Assembly (NCBI GenBank): GCA_964525995.1
Contig: CAZGIM010000007.1
Span: 110,698-174,697 of the forward strand
Direction of reading: 5' to 3'
Source: CAIVAT01 sp964525995
Lineage (GTDB): Bacteria; Bacteroidota; Bacteroidia; Bacteroidales; FEN-979
DNA: 64,000 nt
Of this stretch, positions 51,394 to 58,432 are shown one piece after another. The position numbers were made by a program, and so were the translations under genes. Numbering within the stretch: position 1 is the first letter of the stretch; each line of letters opens with the position of its first letter. Below the pieces are notes generated by a model. It had not been told where the DNA came from and searched no databases. It saw nothing but the letters and a program-made list of their open reading frames with translations.

Positions 51394-52062
51394 CTATTTT
51401 TCCCGGGCCTTGTTTTCGAGCATCGGGACGAACCGGAATGCCCCGTGTTCGCGGGTTTCATATTCGGTTTCTGAAATCCGGATCACAGATGTCATGATTT
51501 GTACGTCGGAGGGGCCGACCGGGATCACGAGAATTCCACCGGTTTTGAGTTGATTGAGCAACGGTTCCGGAGTGTAGGGCGCGGCAGCAGTGACCAGAAT
51601 TTTATCAAAGGGGGCGAAAGCGGGAAGTCCCTGGTACCCATCACCATAAAAGGTCTTAATGGTCGGATAGCCAAGACGTGGAAGGAGTTTCGAAGTCTTG
51701 TCGTACAGTGATTTCTGCCGTTCGATGGTAAAGACCCGGGCCTCCATCTCAGCAAGAATGCATGCCTGGTATCCTGATCCGGTGCCGATCTCCAGGATCT
51801 TTTCTTTGGGTTTCACCTCCAGGAGCTGGGTTTGAAATGCAACGGTATAGGGTTGTGAGATGGTCTGGCCTGCGCCGATAGGGAAGGGTTTGTCTTCATA
51901 CGCATATTCCAGAAAAGAGGAATCGAAGAAAAAATGACGCGGCACCTTTTCAACGGCATCTAAAACACGGACATCGGATATTCCTTTTTGCCGAATTTGT
52001 TGTACCAATAATTTTCTGAGTCCCTGGTGCCGGTAAGAGTCAACCGGAATGGTAGCAGTCAT
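51394..52062 (-). CDS. pcm: Protein-L-isoaspartate O-methyltransferase
   Basis: 222 residues from ATG 52062. A longer in-frame reading to 52443 is antisense to the oxidoreductase gene and is rejected. The enzyme methylates isoaspartyl residues in damaged proteins to start their repair. Motifs: SYRHQGLRKLLVQQIRQKGI start, DKPFPIGAGQTISQPYTVA (substrate loop), ILEIGTGSGYQACILA (SAM motif I), FYGDGYQGLPAFAPFDKILVTAAAP. Divergent from the oxidoreductase gene with a 72-bp shared upstream region. Confidence 0.94.
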   Translation of the reverse strand: MTATIPVDSYRHQGLRKLLVQQIRQKGISDVRVLDAVEKVPRHFFFDSSFLEYAYEDKPFPIGAGQTISQPYTVAFQTQLLEVKPKEKILEIGTGSGYQACILAEMEARVFTIERQKSLYDKTSKLLPRLGYPTIKTFYGDGYQGLPAFAPFDKILVTAAAPYTPEPLLNQLKTGGILVIPVGPSDVQIMTSVIRISETEYETREHGAFRFVPMLENKAREK

Positions 52063-52118
52063 GCCGTATCGTGTTAAATTTTTCACGAAAATAGTAATTT
52101 CAGAGAGGGTAAAAAACC

Positions 52119-52126
52119 TACCTTTG
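52119..52126 (+). promoter_or_regulatory. -7 box for the Gfo/Idh/MocA gene
   Basis: TACCTTTG followed by GC, identical to the rpsL -7 box. The start codon is only 9-15 bp downstream, so the mRNA is nearly leaderless. Confidence 0.5.
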
Positions 52127-52134
52127 CAAAAAAT

Positions 52135-53127
52135 ATGAACATGTTGAAAATTGGCGTTCTCGGAGCCGGACATCTTGGTAAAATACACCTTCGTTGCATC
52201 AAGGAGATCGAACAGTACAATCTCGTTGGCTTCTTCGACCCTGACAATACCAACGGTTCCATAGCGGAGCAGGAGTTTGGCGTTCGCAGGTGGGACTCGG
52301 TTGACGATTTGATTGATGCTGTTGATGTGGTGGATATCGTCACGCCTACGATCTCGCATTTTGAATCGGCAGCCAAGGCGCTCCGAAAGTGCCGTCATGT
52401 ATTTATTGAAAAACCGATCGTTACCAGTTTGGAGGAAGCACACGAACTAATAAAGATAGCGGGTGAAGCCAATGTGAAGGTTCAGGTAGGACATGTCGAA
52501 CGGTTCAACCCTGCTTTCCTGGCAGCGGAGCCCTATTTTAACCGACCGATGTTCATCGAAACACATCGTTTGTCGATGTTCAATCCCAGGGGAACCGATG
52601 TGCCGGTAATCCTCGATCTGATGATTCATGATATTGATATTGTGCTGAGTGTGGTTAAAAGCAATATCCGTAAGATCAGCGCCAGCGGTGTAGCCGTGGT
52701 CAGCGATTCACCCGATATCGCCAATGCACGGATCGAATTCAACAATGGTTGTGTGGCCAATCTAACCGCGAGCAGGATATCATTGAAGAATATGAGAAAA
52801 TCACGATTTTTTCAAAAAGATGCCTATATCTCGGTCGATTTTTTAAAGAAAGAACTTGAAGTGGTGCGGATTCAGGATGCAAGTCCTGAAGATGCCTCCG
52901 GAGCCTTTGTCCTGGATTTAGGTCCGGGCAAGAATTCCAAGCTGATCAATTTCGACAAGCCTCATGTTCAACCTTCCAATGCGATCAAAACCGAACTGGA
53001 AAGTTTCTATTATTCCATCGTCAATAATACAATTCCTTCCGTTACGATCAATGATGGTTACAGCGCGCTGGAGGTGGCCTATAAAATTATTGGCAAGATT
53101 CATCAAACATCTGCTAATATACTCTGA
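52135..53127 (+). CDS. Gfo/Idh/MocA family NAD(P)-dependent oxidoreductase
   Basis: 330 residues. N-terminal Rossmann fold with GVLGAGHLGKIHLRC, followed by DIVTPTISHFESAAKAL and the diagnostic FIEKPI motif; the C-terminal alpha/beta domain holds GHVERFNPAF and the catalytic-type MIHDIDIVLSVV His-Asp motif. The family oxidises or reduces sugars and related cyclic alcohols; the substrate is unknown. Translation may start at Met1 or Met3. The next two genes encode a lipoprotein and an exopolysaccharide-priming transferase, which may hint at nucleotide-sugar metabolism, but a separate promoter lies directly after this gene. Confidence 0.85.
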   Translation: MNMLKIGVLGAGHLGKIHLRCIKEIEQYNLVGFFDPDNTNGSIAEQEFGVRRWDSVDDLIDAVDVVDIVTPTISHFESAAKALRKCRHVFIEKPIVTSLEEAHELIKIAGEANVKVQVGHVERFNPAFLAAEPYFNRPMFIETHRLSMFNPRGTDVPVILDLMIHDIDIVLSVVKSNIRKISASGVAVVSDSPDIANARIEFNNGCVANLTASRISLKNMRKSRFFQKDAYISVDFLKKELEVVRIQDASPEDASGAFVLDLGPGKNSKLINFDKPHVQPSNAIKTELESFYYSIVNNTIPSVTINDGYSALEVAYKIIGKIHQTSANIL

Positions 53128-53157
53128 TTGTGATTGATATCATGTTAATTACTTTTG
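53128..53157 (+). promoter_or_regulatory. Promoter of the lipoprotein/glycosyltransferase unit
   Basis: TTG (53128-53130), 19 bp, TACTTTTG (53150-53157): a full consensus with the same spacing as the two ribosomal promoters. It starts one base after the oxidoreductase stop codon. Confidence 0.7.
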
Positions 53158-53232
53158 TTCGGAAATAAACAATATCGTGAAATTTGCTCCGTTAGCCTTT
53201 AGGAGTTCGTCATTTCACTCAGATCCCTGCTT

Positions 53233-54111
53233 ATGATTTTACGGAATACGCCCAACTCTTTTTTTCTCTTAATCCTGTTGCTGACCGGTTCCGTTTCCTG
53301 TGAAAAATTCAAGGGTGATCAGACCATCCCAGCCTATTTGAAAATCGATTCCATTTACCTAACCACCGAGTATTATGCCCAGGGAACGGCTTCGCATCAG
53401 ATCACCGATGCCTGGGTTTATATTGATGATTATTCGATGGGTGCATTTGAACTGCCTGCCCGGCTGCCGGCCTTGTATCGTGGGAAGCACAAGGTGATGA
53501 TATGGCCGGGAATTAAAAGAGACGGGATCGGATCAACGCGGACCGTATATGAGTTTTACAGTCCGGTGACCCGCGAGGTGAATTTCACTGAAGACAGCAC
53601 CTCCTCTTTAGGTGTGCTGAAGACCAGCTATCAAAGCACCACCCAGTTTACCTGGAAAGAGGATTTTGAAAGTATTTCAGTTTCCCTGGATACAACCGAC
53701 CGAAGCCTGACGGCTATTCGCATGACGGCGCCGGGTTCACCAACCACTTTTGAGGGGAACCACTCGGGTTGGGTCGAACTCGATACTGCCAATAACTTCT
53801 TTGAATGTCAGACGCACCAGGAGTATATAATCCCCTCAAACACTGTGTATTTAGAGATGAATTTCAACATCTCGAACTCACTGGTGGTGGGCGTTTTTAC
53901 CTATTCTGACCTGATGGTGTATCAATCCCCGATCATCACGCTGAACCCGACCAACGGCGTCTGGAAGAAAATTTACATTGACCTTACCACCACCCTGAAT
54001 GCCTATTCCGGAATGACAAGCTACCGCGTCTATTTGTACACTTTTTTAGACAGCGGACTTCAGAAATCGACTCTTCTGTTTGACAATTTCAAAGTGGTGA
54101 CGCAAAAATAA
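53233..54111 (+). CDS. Lipoprotein of unknown function, beta-rich
   Basis: 292 residues. Lipoprotein signal MILRNTPNSFFLLILLLTGSVSC, with charged residues (EKFKGDQ) right after the Cys. The rest is predicted beta-sandwich: an N-terminal domain (about 30-130; AYLKIDSIYLTTEY, DAWVYIDDYSMGAFELPARLP, GKHKVMIWPGIK) and a jelly-roll-like C-terminal domain (about 140-290; WVELDTANNFFECQT, EMNFNISNSLVVGVF, KKIYIDLTTTLNAYSG, TLLFDNFKVV) reminiscent of carbohydrate-binding modules. No family is recognised with certainty. It lies 26 bp upstream of the sugar transferase and shares its promoter. Confidence 0.75.
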   Translation: MILRNTPNSFFLLILLLTGSVSCEKFKGDQTIPAYLKIDSIYLTTEYYAQGTASHQITDAWVYIDDYSMGAFELPARLPALYRGKHKVMIWPGIKRDGIGSTRTVYEFYSPVTREVNFTEDSTSSLGVLKTSYQSTTQFTWKEDFESISVSLDTTDRSLTAIRMTAPGSPTTFEGNHSGWVELDTANNFFECQTHQEYIIPSNTVYLEMNFNISNSLVVGVFTYSDLMVYQSPIITLNPTNGVWKKIYIDLTTTLNAYSGMTSYRVYLYTFLDSGLQKSTLLFDNFKVVTQK

Positions 54112-54137
54112 CGGGAACGAGCAATAAATAGTCTGAG

Positions 54138-55553
54138 ATGAATAAACGTTTGCAGGTAACCAAGTATATCATTGCTGACTTTCTGTCGGCTTTCATAGCC
54201 TGGACCTTATTCTTCGTTTACAGGAAGTGGGTCGTTGACCATCAGATTTTCACCCACATCCAGGATATCTTTCTGGATCGTAAATTATATTACGGGATCA
54301 GTATCATCCCGGTTTTCTGGCTCATTCTTTATACCCTCATAGGAACCTACCGTAAGATTTACCGCAAGGCCCGGTTGCGCGAATTCGCCCAGACCATTTT
54401 GATTACCTTCATCGGAGTGACCATCTTATTCTTTACCTTGATTCTGGATGATGTTATAATCAGTCAGAGTAACTATGCAGAATTCTTCTTTATACTGATA
54501 TTCCTCCATTTGTTCTTTACGGCAGGATTCCGGTTTTTTCTTACCTCGAGGGCGGCGTATAAAATCCACCATAAGATAATCGGGTTCAACACGATCATCA
54601 TCGGCAGCAACGGTAATGCCGTAAATATTTACCATGAAATCGAAAATCAGGTCAAATCGTCGGGTAACCGGTTTGTCGGCTTCATCAATGTGGAGGATTA
54701 CAGTCAATACAAGCTCACGGAGTCTATTCCGCATCTGGGCGGATTGCAGGATTTAAACCGTCTGGTCCGGGAAAATAGCATTGAGGAGGTGATCATCGCC
54801 ATTGAGCATTCGGAAAACCACACCATCGAAAATATTATCACCCAGCTTGAAGATACCGATGTTGTTATAAAAATCATCCCCGCCATGCAGGATATCCTGA
54901 TGGGCTCGGTCAAGACGACCTCCATTTTCCATGCCCCGCTGATTCAGATTTACCCCGATTTGATGCCCGACTGGCAAATGTCGCTCAAACGAATCCTCGA
55001 TATTGTAATTTCCTCCATTTGTCTGATCTTACTCTCCCCGGTGATGCTGATCACTGCCATCATAATCAAGCTGACCTCTCCCGGCCCGGTATTTTATTCA
55101 CAGGAGCGGATCGGAATTCGCGGAAAGCCGTTCATCATGCACAAGTTCAGGACTATGTACAACAATGCCGAAGAGAATGGTCCGCAGCTATCTTCAAAAA
55201 ATGATCCGAGGATCACACCGATAGGAAAATTTTTACGTCAATTCAGGGTTGATGAAGTGCCTCAGTTTTACACCGTGTTGAAAGGCGATATGAGTCTGGT
55301 GGGGCCGAGGCCTGAACGCCAGTACTACATCAACCTGATCACCAGGCAGGCCCCCCATTACCGGCTGTTACATAAAGTAAAGCCGGGTATTACCTCATGG
55401 GGGCAGGTGAAGTACGGGTATGCCGAGAACCTGGAACAGATGGTCGAGCGGCTCAAATTCGATATCCTCTACATTGAGAATATGTCGCTTGCCATGGATT
55501 TTAAAATCCTGATCTATACCATCCTGATCATCATCCAGGGACGGGGGAAATAG
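54138..55553 (+). CDS. Exopolysaccharide polyprenyl-phosphate sugar-1-phosphate transferase (WcaJ/WbaP type)
   Basis: 471 residues. Four or five N-terminal membrane helices, a central Rossmann-like CoA-binding/DUF1956-type domain (about 140-260; TIIIGSNGNAVNIYHEI), and the C-terminal bacterial sugar-transferase domain: KRILDIVISSICLILLSPVM, PGPVFYSQERIGIRGKPF, KFRTMYNNAE, FRVDEVPQFYTVLKGDMSLVGPRPE. It loads the first sugar phosphate onto undecaprenyl phosphate for capsule or exopolysaccharide synthesis. No other polysaccharide genes are adjacent. The 3' end overlaps the convergent sirtuin gene by 23 bp. Confidence 0.92.
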   Translation: MNKRLQVTKYIIADFLSAFIAWTLFFVYRKWVVDHQIFTHIQDIFLDRKLYYGISIIPVFWLILYTLIGTYRKIYRKARLREFAQTILITFIGVTILFFTLILDDVIISQSNYAEFFFILIFLHLFFTAGFRFFLTSRAAYKIHHKIIGFNTIIIGSNGNAVNIYHEIENQVKSSGNRFVGFINVEDYSQYKLTESIPHLGGLQDLNRLVRENSIEEVIIAIEHSENHTIENIITQLEDTDVVIKIIPAMQDILMGSVKTTSIFHAPLIQIYPDLMPDWQMSLKRILDIVISSICLILLSPVMLITAIIIKLTSPGPVFYSQERIGIRGKPFIMHKFRTMYNNAEENGPQLSSKNDPRITPIGKFLRQFRVDEVPQFYTVLKGDMSLVGPRPERQYYINLITRQAPHYRLLHKVKPGITSWGQVKYGYAENLEQMVERLKFDILYIENMSLAMDFKILIYTILIIIQGRGK

Positions 55554-56295
55554 GCTCCCTGAACAGTTCATCTTCCAGCATTCCCATAACTTCTGCAGCT
55601 TTTCCCTGTAAAAATATATCGGTCACCGATGAGGTGAAGGAAGAGGGTTGCGGGTTTACCTCGATGATCGTTGCACCGTTTTGTTTGGCGATGAGCGGGA
55701 GCTGATTGGCCGGCATCACCTCGCCGGTGGTTCCGATGACGAGCATCACTTCCGAGAGGTTAGCAGCTTCATAAGCAGCCAGTAGTGCGACCTGCGGGAT
55801 CGCTTCTCCGAAAAAGACAAAGTCGGGTTTCAGCAGTCCACCGCATTCCCTGCACGTTGGGGGAAGGTGATCGAGGCTGATGTCCGAAACCGGGTAAGTC
55901 CGGTCGCAATGAGTACACCTGAGCACGGCTGAATTTCCATGGAAGGCGGTCACTACTTTTGATCCGGCCAACCGGTGCAGATCATCGATATTCTGGGTGA
56001 TCACCTGGCTTAGTAAACCTTCGCGTTCCATATGTGCTAACGTTTCATGGGCTTTATTGGGGCGGGCGTTCTGAAAGTGGTTATAAAAGATCTCTCTGAT
56101 AATCTGCCATGATTCGGAAGGATGCTCATGAAAATATCCAAGATCTAAAACTTCGGGATTATATTTGTTCCAAAGCCCCCCGTCGCCACGGAACGGAGGG
56201 ATGCCACTTTCGACCGAAATTCCGGCGCCTGTGAAGGCGGTGGTAAATCCTGATTGCCTAAGAATGATAGCGGCCTTCGTGATAAGATCGGTCAT
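55531..56295 (-). CDS. Sir2-family NAD-dependent protein deacylase
   Basis: 254 residues. FTGAGISVESGIPPFRG is the NAD-binding GAGxSxxSGIP-FR motif; QNIDDLHRLAG and the catalytic His in FHGNSAVLRC follow; four zinc cysteines (CTHC, CREC); then KPDFVFFGEAIP and IGTTGEVMPANQLP. Expected to remove acyl groups from lysines and give O-acyl-ADP-ribose and nicotinamide. The Y-x-x-R pair of desuccinylases of the SIRT5/CobB type is not seen in the GLWNKYNPE region, so deacetylation is the more likely activity. Last of the four-gene minus-strand run; starts 17 bp after the S9 peptidase. Confidence 0.93.
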   Translation of the reverse strand: MTDLITKAAIILRQSGFTTAFTGAGISVESGIPPFRGDGGLWNKYNPEVLDLGYFHEHPSESWQIIREIFYNHFQNARPNKAHETLAHMEREGLLSQVITQNIDDLHRLAGSKVVTAFHGNSAVLRCTHCDRTYPVSDISLDHLPPTCRECGGLLKPDFVFFGEAIPQVALLAAYEAANLSEVMLVIGTTGEVMPANQLPLIAKQNGATIIEVNPQPSSFTSSVTDIFLQGKAAEVMGMLEDELFREPISPVPG

Positions 56296-56312
56296 GAAAT
56301 CGGATTAGTTTA

Positions 56313-58403
56313 TTATTTCAGCCAGCGGTCGAGCCAGTTATAAAAGGTACGCTGCCAGAGTATTCCGTTCTGTGGTTTGAGTACCCAGTGGTTTTCATCC
56401 GGGAAATAGAGGAATTCGGCCGGGATGCCTTTCAGGATGGCGGCATTGAAGGCCTGCATGCCCTGTGTAGCCACAATGCGGTAATCGAGTTCCCCGTGGA
56501 TCACCAGGATGGGGGTATCCCAGTTCTGGACAAACCGGTGCGGGGAGTTAGCGAAAGAGCGTTGGGCGATTTTATTGTTTTTATCCCAGAAGGGGCCACC
56601 CAGATCCCAGTTTACGAACCACATCTCTTCGGTTTCAAGATACTGGGATTCGAGATTAAACATACCATCGTGGGCTATGAAGGCCTTAAACCGTTTATTG
56701 TGGTTGCCAGCCAGCCAGTAAACCGAAAATCCGCCATAGCTGGCTCCTATGCATCCTAATCGATCTTTGTCGACATAGGGTTCCTTAGATACGGCATCAA
56801 TGGCGCTAAGATAGTCTTTCATATTCTGGCCGCCGTAATCGCCGCTGATCTGTTCATTCCATTCTGTCCCGAATCCCGGAAGACCCCTCCGATTGGGCGC
56901 CACGATTATGTAGCCGTTCGCGGCCATCATCTGGAAGTTCCACCGGTATGACCAGAACTGGCTTACCGTGCTTTGCGGACCCCCTTCGCAGTAAAGAAGT
57001 GCGGGATATTTTTTCGTGGAATCAAAATGCACCGGATAGATGATCCAGGTGTGCATCTCTTTGTTATCGGTTGTTTTTATCCAGCGTTGTTCCACCCGGC
57101 CGAACGAAAGCTGATCCAGGAGTTCCTTGTTTGTAAGTGTCAATCGGGTATCTTTTCCGTTTGAAGGATCAACGGAATAGATCTCGGCGGGCATCGACAT
57201 GGAAACGCGGGTTGCGATGAGCCGGTCACCAGCAGGTATTACGCCGGTATAATTATGGATTCCGTTTGTGATCCGGGTTATCGCGCCGTCATTCAGATCG
57301 AGCCGGTAAATCTCGTCAGTGGCATGCCAGTCGCTGATAAAATAGATCGATTGTCCGTCTTCCTTCCAGGCGGGACTTTCGGCGTTCTGATCGAAGGAGG
57401 CAGTGTAATCTTTCTTTTCGCCGGAGGCAATATTATAAACGATCAGCCGGTTCTTGTCCGATTCATAACCGTCGCGTTCCATGCTTTGCCAGGCAATCTT
57501 TGATCCGTCGGGCGAATAGACCGGTGCGACATCATAGCCCATCATACCTTCGGAGATGTTGAGGGTCTTTCCGGTTTCAACATGGTACAGATAGATGTCG
57601 GAATTGGTCGACAGGGCATATTCTTTACCCGTTTTTTTACGGCAGGTATAGGCAATGGTTTTGCTGTCGGGGCTCCAGGTTATCTGCTCCATTCCGCCAA
57701 AAGGCATCAGGGGGGATTCGTACGGTTCATTGAGCATGATATCTTTTCCTCCGGTGATCTTCTCACGCGTCCATTCAGCAGTAAAGATATGGCTATACGA
57801 TTGCACCCAGGTATCCCAATGACGGTACATCAGGTCGTTATAAATTCGGCCCGAAGCCTTGTCAAGTCCCTGATAGAGATCCTTGAACCGGTTCTCAGGA
57901 TAAACTTCGGCGATATAGAGGATCTTTTTCATATCGGGAGCAATCCTGTAACCGTTGATACCGTTCTCCACCGCAGTAACCTGCTCCCGGTTCCTGCCGT
58001 CGGGATCCATCGTCCACAACTGCATCGAGCCCGATTCGGGCGACAGGAAGGCTATTTTTTTCCCATCAGGAGTCCAGACAGCCTGATTCTCGCTGAAGCG
58101 GGTTTCGGTTATCTGGCTTGGATTGGCGCCATCCACGCCAATGGTGTACAGTTCCCGGTTTCCCTTATTCTGTTCTACGTCGTAATAGGTTACGCCATAC
58201 AGGATGGTCTTATTATCAGGGGAGACCTCAGGTTCACTGACTCTTCCGAAGCTCCACAGCACTTCGGGTGTCATGACATCGCTTTTCAGTTCGAGGTTCT
58301 TTTTCCCGATCAGGGGAGCATCCGATTTTTTATCTTCAACCGGCTTGCAACTCCAAAGTCCGGCTGTAAGCAATGCGGCACAAATCAAATTGTATTTATT
58401 CAT
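56313..58403 (-). CDS. S9 family (prolyl-oligopeptidase-type) serine peptidase lipoprotein
   Basis: 696 residues. N-terminal lipoprotein-like signal (MNKYNLICAALLTAGLWSC). Residues about 45-410 form a PD40-type propeller (EPEVSPDNKTILYGVTY, QAVWTPDGKKIAFLSPE, ITWSPDSKTIAYTCR, APVYSPDGSKIAWQSM, ESPAWKEDGQSIYFISD). The C-terminal alpha/beta hydrolase carries the nucleophile GASYGGF, Asp in HGELDYRIV and His in PDENHW. These enzymes cleave oligopeptides after the propeller filters substrates; here likely in the periplasm for peptide scavenging. It sits 29 bp after the histidine kinase gene. Confidence 0.93.
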   Translation of the reverse strand: MNKYNLICAALLTAGLWSCKPVEDKKSDAPLIGKKNLELKSDVMTPEVLWSFGRVSEPEVSPDNKTILYGVTYYDVEQNKGNRELYTIGVDGANPSQITETRFSENQAVWTPDGKKIAFLSPESGSMQLWTMDPDGRNREQVTAVENGINGYRIAPDMKKILYIAEVYPENRFKDLYQGLDKASGRIYNDLMYRHWDTWVQSYSHIFTAEWTREKITGGKDIMLNEPYESPLMPFGGMEQITWSPDSKTIAYTCRKKTGKEYALSTNSDIYLYHVETGKTLNISEGMMGYDVAPVYSPDGSKIAWQSMERDGYESDKNRLIVYNIASGEKKDYTASFDQNAESPAWKEDGQSIYFISDWHATDEIYRLDLNDGAITRITNGIHNYTGVIPAGDRLIATRVSMSMPAEIYSVDPSNGKDTRLTLTNKELLDQLSFGRVEQRWIKTTDNKEMHTWIIYPVHFDSTKKYPALLYCEGGPQSTVSQFWSYRWNFQMMAANGYIIVAPNRRGLPGFGTEWNEQISGDYGGQNMKDYLSAIDAVSKEPYVDKDRLGCIGASYGGFSVYWLAGNHNKRFKAFIAHDGMFNLESQYLETEEMWFVNWDLGGPFWDKNNKIAQRSFANSPHRFVQNWDTPILVIHGELDYRIVATQGMQAFNAAILKGIPAEFLYFPDENHWVLKPQNGILWQRTFYNWLDRWLK

Positions 58404-58432
58404 AGGGCAATGTTTGATATTTAGGAGATGAA

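Noticed and set aside
52063..52443. N-terminal extension of 127 residues on Pcm
   Set aside because: It is antisense to the 5' part of the oxidoreductase gene, runs through its promoter, and the Pcm family begins at the ATG at 52062.
57582..58424. 280-codon plus-strand ORF opposite the S9 peptidase
   Set aside because: It is fully antisense to a well-supported peptidase with catalytic motifs and repeat structure; its translation has no recognisable domain or signal.
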